A stretch of 5,476 bases of DNA from Cytophagaceae bacterium (GTDB taxonomy: Bacteria; Bacteroidota; Bacteroidia; Cytophagales; Spirosomataceae), in the NCBI GenBank assembly GCA_947471105.1, contig CANIYB010000172.1, positions 1 to 5,476 of the forward strand, given 5' to 3'. Under the pieces are notes generated by a model. It had not been told where the DNA came from. It ran no database searches and saw nothing but the letters and a program-made list of their open reading frames with translations. The number at the start of each line of letters is the position of its first letter. Position 1 is the first letter of the stretch. This document shows, one piece after another, positions 1 to 5,476 of the stretch. Made by a program: the position numbers and the translations under genes.

Positions 1-60
1 AAATATTTTAACGCTGTTTTTACAGCTAGTTTACTATTTACGTGCATTGTTTTACAAGCA
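1..60 (+). other. Signal peptide (incomplete at N-terminus) of the secreted protein
   Basis: Codons 1-20 read K-Y-F-N-A-V-F-T-A-S-L-L-F-T-C-I-V-L-Q-A, followed by Q-I-K. A lysine precedes a hydrophobic core, and a typical signal peptidase I site follows (L-Q-A before Q at position 61). The cysteine at codon 15 is preceded by L-F-T, which does not fit a lipobox. Only the initiator and perhaps one or two residues appear to be missing upstream. Confidence 0.85.
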
Positions 61-2469
61 CAAATTAAATCCATTTACCCTCAATTCAGTGGTATATATC
101 CACATTTGGCGTATTATAACAATGAAGGAGAATGTGGTACTGGGGCAGTGGTACCATGGGCAAATCGACTTTGGGTGGTGACTTATGGGCCGCATTTACC
201 TTTTGGTTCGTCCGATAAGCTATATGAAATAAGTCCTTCTTTAGGTAGAAAAATTAGACCTGAAAGTATCGGGGGTACTCCAGCGAATCGAATGATTCAC
301 CCCGAAAGCAATCAATTGTTTATTGGGCCCTATGCCATTAATGCTCAGGGCAATGTACGCACGATTCCCTACACGCAGGCACCTGGCCGATTTACAGGTT
401 TAGCGAGATCACTCGATAACCCAACCAATAAACTACTTCTGGCAACTATGGAGGAGGGTTTTTATGAATTGGATGTCAACAATTTGACGACCAAATTACT
501 CTATGAGGACGGTAATTTAAAAGTAAAGAAGACGAATGATGTTTCTAATAATACGAGCGGTTCTTTGTTGCCCGGTGCGCATGGAAAAGGACTTTATTCG
601 GGCCAAGGCGTGATGGTGTATTCCAATAATGGTGAATCTGGCGATAAAGCATTAAAGCAGTTTGATATCGAATCCGGTGTATTAGCTGAATGGAACGGGA
701 AAGACTGGAAGGTGATTCGAAGAAATCAATTTGTGGAAGTAACGGGTCCCGGAGGAATTTATGGAAATAAGAATCCCGCGACCGATGCGATTTGGGTAAC
801 AGGTTGGGATCATAAATCAGTCATTTTAGGTGTACGAGATTCAGGGAAATGGTCCTTTTTCAGAATGCCTAAGGCCAGTCATAGCTACGACGGAGCTCAC
901 GGTTGGAACACAGAGTGGCCACGTATTCGAGATGTGGGAACTCCTGAAAAGCCCGATTATTTGATGACCATGCACGGTATGTTTTGGTATTTCCCAGCAT
1001 CTTTTAGCTCATTCAATACGTCTGGAATTCGTCCTCGGTCGGCCTACTTAAAAGTGATCGGTGATTTCACGCGCTGGCAAGATGGATTGGTTTTTGGTTG
1101 CGATGATTCAGCCCAAAAAGAATTCCTGAACAAGCGAAAAGCAAAAGGAAACATCGAAGGACCAGGACAATCTAATTCGAATTTGTGGTTTACGTCGGTG
1201 GAAAAACCTGACCAATTGGGCCCCAATACAGCACAGGGAGCGGTTTGGCTTTCAGAGAAAATTGAAGCGAATGTCAGTTCGGAGGCCTTCCTGTTTGAAG
1301 GTTGGAAAAAGCGGATGGCTTGGATTCAGAATGCAGGAAAAGAGGATGTTACCTTTACTTTTGAGGTGGACATAAAAGGAAATGGTACTTGGAAAAAGCT
1401 TCGCACTGTGTTGCTTAGTGCAGGCCAATCGAAAAACATTTCTTTTTTACCTACTGAAATAGGAGAGTGGATCAAGGTAAAGTCTAATAAGAATACGACG
1501 GCCACGGTTAATTTTAATTACACGGATGATACTCGGTTTGTCAACGAATCAGACAAAATATTTAAGGGATTAACAGCCATTGGTGGAGATGAATTATCAG
1601 GCGGACTATTATATGCGCTTGGAGATAAGCGTCGCAAATTAGGTATTTTAGCGAGTGATTTTTCTAAAGGAAAATTTAATGAAGTGGGGTATTATGAATT
1701 AGATAGTGCCATGAATTTGACTAGAAGAGAGGATCCTAAAACGGCTGATTTTATTCGTTCCAAATTTGAAATTTCCAAAGATGCGATTTCCGTAGACGCG
1801 GCCTCTGTTTTAGTTATTGATGATGCGGGCAGAAGATGGCGTTTGCCCAAGGGGAACGAGAATTTCACGAATAAGATTCAATCGGGATCGATGCGCATTG
1901 ACCGGGAAGTGGCGACCGAGCGTGATTTGATGAATGCACATGGGACCTTTTATGAGCTTCCAGCAGAAAATGCGGATGGCTATGCCAAAATTAGACCTGT
2001 AGCTTCCCATTCATTGGCCATTCATGATTATGCTTCTTATCGGGGTTTATTAGTGATGACCGGGATGGATAAAAATTCGGGAGCCAATGAACATATTATT
2101 ACTTCCTCGGATGGCAAAGCAAAAGTATGGGCGGGTACGATAGACGACTTGTGGAAATTGGGCAAGCCAACAGGCCACGGCGGACCTTGGAAAAATAGTT
2201 CAGTGATTGCAAACACAAAATCGGATCCTTATTTAATTGGTTTTTACGATAAAAAAAGCTTGAAAATTTCGCATAAATCTAATCAGACCGTCACCTTTAA
2301 AATCGAGATTGAACCGATCGGTCATGGACCTTGGATGTTATTCAAGGAAGTACAAGTTAAGCCAAATGAAACATTTGAGTATACCTTTGCGCCTGATTTT
2401 CAAGCCCGTTGGATTCGTTTTTCTGCTAACAAAAATTGTGAGGCGACTACTTGGTTGACCTATAAGTAA
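1..2469 (+). CDS. Secreted uncharacterised protein, beta-propeller-like with internally duplicated module (5' end cut by window)
   Basis: The frame is open from the first base to TAA at 2467-2469, giving 822 visible residues (codon 1 = positions 1-3). The first ATG-like start inside the frame is a TTG at 106, but codons 1-20 already encode a good signal peptide, so the true start lies just upstream of the window. I do not recognise a characterised family. Codons about 45-440 look like a beta-propeller: short beta-rich repeats, G-T-G-A-V-V-P-W at 46-53, and blade-like segments ending F-Y-E-L-D (154-158) or F-W-Y-F-P (328-332). Codons 450-507 look like a beta-sandwich. Codons about 528-821 repeat a shortened version of both parts. 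No lipobox, no membrane anchor and no recognisable type IX secretion C-terminal domain is seen, so the product is probably periplasmic or released. Propeller folds occur in glycan lyases, glycosidases and lectins, but no such activity can be assigned here. Gene and export are secure; fold is inference; function is unknown. Confidence 0.93.
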   Translation, partial: KYFNAVFTASLLFTCIVLQAQIKSIYPQFSGIYPHLAYYNNEGECGTGAVVPWANRLWVVTYGPHLPFGSSDKLYEISPSLGRKIRPESIGGTPANRMIHPESNQLFIGPYAINAQGNVRTIPYTQAPGRFTGLARSLDNPTNKLLLATMEEGFYELDVNNLTTKLLYEDGNLKVKKTNDVSNNTSGSLLPGAHGKGLYSGQGVMVYSNNGESGDKALKQFDIESGVLAEWNGKDWKVIRRNQFVEVTGPGGIYGNKNPATDAIWVTGWDHKSVILGVRDSGKWSFFRMPKASHSYDGAHGWNTEWPRIRDVGTPEKPDYLMTMHGMFWYFPASFSSFNTSGIRPRSAYLKVIGDFTRWQDGLVFGCDDSAQKEFLNKRKAKGNIEGPGQSNSNLWFTSVEKPDQLGPNTAQGAVWLSEKIEANVSSEAFLFEGWKKRMAWIQNAGKEDVTFTFEVDIKGNGTWKKLRTVLLSAGQSKNISFLPTEIGEWIKVKSNKNTTATVNFNYTDDTRFVNESDKIFKGLTAIGGDELSGGLLYALGDKRRKLGILASDFSKGKFNEVGYYELDSAMNLTRREDPKTADFIRSKFEISKDAISVDAASVLVIDDAGRRWRLPKGNENFTNKIQSGSMRIDREVATERDLMNAHGTFYELPAENADGYAKIRPVASHSLAIHDYASYRGLLVMTGMDKNSGANEHIITSSDGKAKVWAGTIDDLWKLGKPTGHGGPWKNSSVIANTKSDPYLIGFYDKKSLKISHKSNQTVTFKIEIEPIGHGPWMLFKEVQVKPNETFEYTFAPDFQARWIRFSANKNCEATTWLTYK
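1348..1521 (+). repeat. Protein-level internal repeat, copy A of beta-sandwich-like module
   Basis: Codons 450-507 of the secreted protein align without gaps to codons 764-821. By hand I count 18 identities in 58 positions, including the opening V-T-F, a G-x-G-x-W turn, F-x-P, the W-I pair, N-K-N, A-T and the final Y. Hydrophobic and polar residues alternate as expected of a beta-sandwich. The module follows the N-terminal propeller-like region. The duplication is old, since it shows at protein level rather than as a DNA repeat. Confidence 0.8.
2290..2463 (+). repeat. Protein-level internal repeat, copy B of beta-sandwich-like module
   Basis: This is the partner of the module at 1348-1521, and it ends one residue before the C-terminus. 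It keeps V-T-F, G-H-G-P-W, F-x-P, W-I and N-A-N-K-N in register. Its upstream region (from about 1582) also parallels the first half: A-H-G-T-F-Y-E-L-P at codons 646-654 matches M-H-G-M-F-W-Y-F-P at 324-332, and both are followed by an I-R-P segment (343-345 and 664-666). The whole second half is therefore a shortened copy of the first. Confidence 0.8.
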
Positions 2470-2516
2470 ACAAATAATTAGCCTGCTATCCGACGGGTTT
2501 TAATTTCGGTATGAAG

Positions 2517-2524
2517 TAGGTTTG
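2517..2524 (+). promoter_or_regulatory. Possible Bacteroidota -7 promoter element before the acyltransferase gene
   Basis: TAGGTTTG matches the Bacteroidota -7 consensus TAnnTTTG in all fixed positions. It lies 35 bases before the ATG at 2560, which would give a leader of roughly 25-30 bases. No convincing -33 TTTG is seen at the usual spacing upstream, and a one-mismatch alternative (TAATTTCG) lies at 2501-2508. An 8-base match of this kind occurs often by chance in AT-rich DNA. Confidence 0.25.
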
Positions 2525-2559
2525 TGTGATTTTTTTAGAAGACCAAATTATAATTAACA

Positions 2560-3699
2560 ATGAACGCCCAACGTTATTATAAACCCGAGTTAGATGTCCT
2601 TCGGTTTTTTGCATTTTTGTTTGTGTTTTTCGTACACCGATTAGATCTAGCGCCCATCGATGGAAAAGAATATTACTGGGCATTTCATTTAAGCCTTTTG
2701 GGGAATTATGGGGTACCCTTATTCTTTTTTCTGAGTGCATTTTTAATCACTGAATTGCTAACCAGAGAGGAGCATGTTTTTGGGAAAATAAATATTAAAT
2801 CGTTTTACGTAAGAAGAATTTTGCGGATATGGCCGCTCTATTTTATGTTCTTTTTTTTAATGGTTTTCTTGACCTCAACGACCGATTATTTTGGAAGTAA
2901 TATACCGGCAGGGACTCAAATTGCGTTTACGTTTTTTTCAGGCAATTGGAATATTACGTTTAACCAATGGCAATCTTATTGCATCAACCCATTGTGGAGT
3001 GTGTCGGTGGAGGAGCAGCTTTACATCATTTTGCCTTTGATTGTTTATTATTCAGGGAAGCGTGGATTAAAGATTTTTTCGTATTTCGTTTTGGTCGTAT
3101 CCTACCTAACCATCATTTATTATGCCTCAAATCCCACGAAAGGTTTTAGTGGGCAATGGACCAATAGCTTTGTCCAATTTCAGTTTTTTGCGGCTGGAAT
3201 TTTATGTTCTGTTTTTCTAAATGGTCACCAACCTCAATGGAATTTGGTGGCAAGGATTGCGTTTTTTGTGACGGGTATTTTTTGTTGGTTAGCGGCTTCT
3301 ATTCTTTGTGAAATTAATGCAGATGCTCCACATATGGCTACCATTACTCAATCGGTATCCGGTTGGATGTTAATTCTATCAGGGGTCATGCTCATGTTTT
3401 TTTCCTTATTCGGGATTTCATCAAAATACATGCCATCTCCACTCATTTATTTAGGTCGAATTTCCTTTGGAATGTACGTTTTTCACATTACTATTTATTG
3501 GCTCATTTACAACATCTTCAAAAATGAACTTGGGTTAGTTAGTGATCAATTGGGGTTGATTGATTGGAAAAATGAGGTGGGTTTGTTGGCCGCATTTTTA
3601 ATTACGGTTACATTGGCCAACGTATCTTATCATTTTTTCGAGAAGCCTTTTTTGAAATTGAAGAACCGGTTTACGCTTATTCCTTCCAGAGAACTTTAA
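2560..3699 (+). CDS. Acyltransferase-3 family membrane protein (OafA/YrhL-like O-acyltransferase)
   Basis: This complete 379-residue protein belongs to the acyltransferase-3 family, inner-membrane enzymes that transfer acyl groups, usually acetyl, to sugars of surface or exported glycans. Family marks appear in order: L-D-V-L-R-F at 11-16 with R15-x10-H26, the R-x10-H motif thought to be catalytic; R-R-I-L-R-I-W-P-L-Y at 85-94; W-S-V-S-V-E-E-Q-L-Y at 146-155; L-G-R-I-S-F-G-M-Y-V-F-H at 298-309; and Y-H-F-F-E-K-P-F near 357-364. I count about ten hydrophobic segments, normal for the family. There is no C-terminal SGNH domain; the protein ends soon after the last helix, so this is the short single-domain form. 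The ATG at 2560 is fixed by an in-frame TAA at 2551-2553 and by the family N-terminus. No Shine-Dalgarno sequence precedes it; the leader is AT-rich. It starts 90 bp after the secreted-protein gene, so co-transcription is possible. The acceptor cannot be told from sequence. Family assignment is secure. Confidence 0.96.
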   Translation: MNAQRYYKPELDVLRFFAFLFVFFVHRLDLAPIDGKEYYWAFHLSLLGNYGVPLFFFLSAFLITELLTREEHVFGKINIKSFYVRRILRIWPLYFMFFFLMVFLTSTTDYFGSNIPAGTQIAFTFFSGNWNITFNQWQSYCINPLWSVSVEEQLYIILPLIVYYSGKRGLKIFSYFVLVVSYLTIIYYASNPTKGFSGQWTNSFVQFQFFAAGILCSVFLNGHQPQWNLVARIAFFVTGIFCWLAASILCEINADAPHMATITQSVSGWMLILSGVMLMFFSLFGISSKYMPSPLIYLGRISFGMYVFHITIYWLIYNIFKNELGLVSDQLGLIDWKNEVGLLAAFLITVTLANVSYHFFEKPFLKLKNRFTLIPSREL

Positions 3700-3745
3700 T
3701 TATTTATTGGCTCCCAAAGGTGGTCCGCTATTAATTGAATAATTA
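3697..3745. terminator. Possible bidirectional terminator between convergent genes
   Basis: TAATTATT at 3697-3704 and AATAATTA at 3738-3745 form a perfect 8-bp inverted repeat. The left arm begins with the acyltransferase stop (TAA 3697-3699), and the right arm ends with the stop of the minus-strand gene (3743-3745). Inside, 3709-3726 can form an imperfect hairpin: GG/CC, then C-G and T-G pairs, then CC/GG with two single-base bulges, around a CAAA loop. The T tract after it on the + strand is interrupted, so efficiency is uncertain. Confidence 0.35.
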
Positions 3746-5476
3746 TTTTGTTTTAACTCTCGCCTTCTCTGGATCAAGGCCTGTTGATCTTTCTCTTGCC
3801 CCTTTGATGGACATACTGCCAAAACGATAGGAGAAATTTATTCGCACCACGCGGGAATCTTGTCGTGGTTGGACAAAGATGTCCAAATCACCATATTTAA
3901 TGTACACGTCGGGATTAGACGTAAATAATATGTCTTGTGCATTTAAGCGGATGACACCTCGTTTGTTGAGAACTATTTTTTGGACACCTAAATTAAGCGA
4001 TCCTCCTGCTCCAAAAATGAAGGCACTTTCCAAGCCACCTGAGAAGTATTGACCACCCACTTCTAAGCGATAATCTTTAGGCAATGTAAAGGTATGGTTC
4101 GTATTAAAATAGAACATATTTTGGGATGGACTTAAGGCTACATTTTCTACTTTTCCTACTAGTTCCGCACGGTTTAGGTAGATATCGGTGTTGCTTGTCC
4201 ACCATTTGGCGATCGGAATGGGTAAAGAAAAGCCTAGGCTATAGTTAGTTCTCTCAGCCATATTGGCGGTAGTCTGATAGGATTTTCGAGCCTGCGTATC
4301 TTGTTTTAAAATCTGGGTGATGACATTGGTTGTGTGGCTGTAGCCCAAGGTCGTACTGAAAGCACCCTTGTACGTATGACTAAATTCCAATGAGTTGGTA
4401 ATTTGCGGGGTTAACATTGGGTTTCCCACTTTGAATGTATAATTGTCCAAAAAGAATACAAATGGGTTTAAGTCACCATAACTTGGCCGGTCGATGCGAC
4501 GTGAATAATTGAAACCAAGGCTGTGATCTTTAGAAACATCATACTGAAAAAAAGCGCTTGGAAATAATTGCGCATAATCTCGGTGGAAAGTAGAATCTTT
4601 TGAATTCGTGGTATAAGCCTGAGACAATCCATCTGCAAGGGTCCATTCTGTCCTTAATCCGATTTGATAACTGAATTTCCCGATCGCGCGCTCCGCATTA
4701 AGATAGGCTGCGTGAATCTGCTCTGAGTAAACGAAATGATTGCTTTGACCTGTCAAAAAAGTAAAAGCTGTGGCTCCGTCATTTTTCCCTTGAAATCGCA
4801 AATCGTTATCTGTTTTTACATATGAAGATTTGAGTCCGGCTCCCCATTTTGAATGTAGAAACGAGGGAAGAACATAGTCTAATTTGAAGGAATATTGATC
4901 CACAAATGATTTGGCATTATTCAATAATAAGGAATCTGCTTTCAAAGGGCTAAAGTCACCCTTTTGAAATTGTGAACGTAAATTAGATCCGCTATTATCT
5001 ACGAACCGCGCATAATCCAAGTCGACCGTTAATTCCTGCCCTGTGCTATCCAAGGTATGTTTATAATTAAAATTTAATGCATAATTGTGACTTGGATTTT
5101 CCACATGGTTATAGGTATTTAAGCGGGTCAAAGCCGTCCCTGAACCATTGTATTGGATTGTTTGATTTAAGCCATTTTGAAGGGTGTATTGATTGATATT
5201 TCCGGAAGCCAAAATCCCTAAGGTAGTTTTTTTTGAATAGTACCAATCCCCTCCTCCTTTTAGTTGGGTCGTTTGGTTTTCATTTTTAAACGCAAATCCA
5301 TTTTCCCACACTTCATTTTGCGCCCTGAAATTTCGAGTTAAATTGTTACGCTCTTGTTTGGTTATGTCAACAATAGATCCGTTGCCAAACCAATTCCATC
5401 CATTCTTTCGGTAGTTTAAATTGACTCCCATGCTTTCCCGCAAATAGATTCCTTGCGCTATTGTGGCGTTAGCTGA
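3743..5476 (-). CDS. TonB-dependent receptor-like outer-membrane beta-barrel protein (OMP_b-brl_3 type), N-terminus cut by window
   Basis: The reverse frame is open from the right edge of the window to TAA at 3745-3743, giving 577 visible residues (codon 1 = 5476-5474). A TTG at 5443 could be read as a start, but the eleven codons before it are open and the N-terminus (signal peptide, usually a carboxypeptidase-regulatory-like domain, and plug) is missing, so the gene continues beyond the window. The barrel has many alternating aromatic strands. Its best family mark is Y-S-R-R-I-D-R-P-S-Y at residues 324-333, followed by D-L-N-P-F and G-N-P-M-L-T-P (about 4507-4412), typical of Bacteroidota OMP_b-brl_3 barrels. 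A second is G-L-R-T-E-W-T near residues 273-279. The last strand, R-I-N-F-S-Y-R-F-G, ends at about 3818 and is followed by a charged 24-residue tail. Such proteins are thought to take up ligands through TonB, or to be relatives of such receptors. No SusD partner is seen and the substrate cannot be predicted. It converges on the acyltransferase gene, 43 bp away. Confidence 0.93.
   Translation of the reverse strand, partial: SANATIAQGIYLRESMGVNLNYRKNGWNWFGNGSIVDITKQERNNLTRNFRAQNEVWENGFAFKNENQTTQLKGGGDWYYSKKTTLGILASGNINQYTLQNGLNQTIQYNGSGTALTRLNTYNHVENPSHNYALNFNYKHTLDSTGQELTVDLDYARFVDNSGSNLRSQFQKGDFSPLKADSLLLNNAKSFVDQYSFKLDYVLPSFLHSKWGAGLKSSYVKTDNDLRFQGKNDGATAFTFLTGQSNHFVYSEQIHAAYLNAERAIGKFSYQIGLRTEWTLADGLSQAYTTNSKDSTFHRDYAQLFPSAFFQYDVSKDHSLGFNYSRRIDRPSYGDLNPFVFFLDNYTFKVGNPMLTPQITNSLEFSHTYKGAFSTTLGYSHTTNVITQILKQDTQARKSYQTTANMAERTNYSLGFSLPIPIAKWWTSNTDIYLNRAELVGKVENVALSPSQNMFYFNTNHTFTLPKDYRLEVGGQYFSGGLESAFIFGAGGSLNLGVQKIVLNKRGVIRLNAQDILFTSNPDVYIKYGDLDIFVQPRQDSRVVRINFSYRFGSMSIKGARERSTGLDPEKARVKTK

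Noticed and set aside
43..45. Cysteine codon in the signal peptide as a lipoprotein site
   Set aside because: The preceding L-F-T does not fit a lipobox, and a better signal peptidase I site lies five residues later.
106..108. TTG as start of the secreted protein
   Set aside because: The frame upstream is open to position 1 and encodes a signal peptide, so the start must be upstream of the window.
1044..1226. Open frame of 60 codons on the - strand
   Set aside because: It lies wholly inside the secreted-protein gene, opposite strand, with no recognisable motifs. It is a shadow of the conserved coding frame.
1810..2010. Open frame of 66 codons on the - strand
   Set aside because: It lies inside the second half of the secreted-protein gene, whose frame is supported by the internal repeat; no independent coding sign.
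2486..2740. Open frame of 84 codons on the - strand across the spacer and the acyltransferase start
   Set aside because: It covers the well-supported acyltransferase N-terminus (R-x10-H motif) in antisense and shows no family features.
2967..3149. Open frame of 60 codons on the + strand, frame-shifted within the acyltransferase
   Set aside because: It overlaps the W-S-V-S-V-E-E-Q motif region of the real frame, which is intact, so it is neither a separate gene nor a frameshift fragment.
5441..5443. TTG as start of the minus-strand outer-membrane protein
   Set aside because: The frame is open to the window edge, and the plug and signal peptide expected of the family are missing, so the gene is cut by the window.
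3743..5476. SusC-type receptor of a polysaccharide-utilisation locus
   Set aside because: The barrel motifs fit the OMP_b-brl_3 type rather than SusC, and no SusD-like gene is in view.

Overview
The window looks like a piece of a Bacteroidota chromosome, probably from the Cytophaga/Sphingobacteria side, though the order is a guess. Three things support this: an outer-membrane beta-barrel of the Bacteroidota-typical OMP_b-brl_3/TonB-dependent receptor-like type, a signal peptide ending in the common LQA-Q pattern, and AT-rich spacers with no Shine-Dalgarno sequence before the one start that can be examined. The window is almost entirely coding. It has three genes, and the outer two are cut by the window edges.

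Layout. (1) Positions 1-2469, + strand: a large secreted protein of at least 822 residues that I cannot assign to a characterised family. It has a signal peptide, a beta-propeller-like N-terminal region and a beta-sandwich-like module. A shorter, diverged copy of that arrangement then follows, so the protein is internally duplicated. (2) Positions 2560-3699, + strand: a complete integral-membrane acyltransferase of the acyltransferase-3 (OafA/YrhL) family, 90 bp downstream and in the same direction. It probably O-acylates a cell-surface or exported glycan. (3) Positions 3743-5476, - strand: the C-terminal part (577 residues) of a TonB-dependent receptor-like outer-membrane protein, convergent with the acyltransferase. 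The 43-bp convergent gap holds an AT-rich inverted repeat whose arms contain the stop codons of both genes, around an imperfect GC-richer hairpin. It may be a shared bidirectional terminator.

How the genes fit together. All three products act at the envelope: one exported, one in the inner membrane, one in the outer membrane. Genes 1 and 2 could be co-transcribed, but a possible Bacteroidota -7 box in the spacer would allow gene 2 its own promoter. Gene 3 is a separate transcription unit, and nothing visible ties it functionally to the other two. There is no SusD partner, glycoside hydrolase or sulfatase in view, so a polysaccharide-utilisation locus cannot be claimed.

The most interesting item is gene 1: an exported protein of unknown function with a clear internal duplication, recurring His-Gly motifs and a polar/aromatic cluster found only in the first copy. 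I saw no RNA gene, mobile element, CRISPR array or attachment site, and no stretch over 300 bases lacks a gene.
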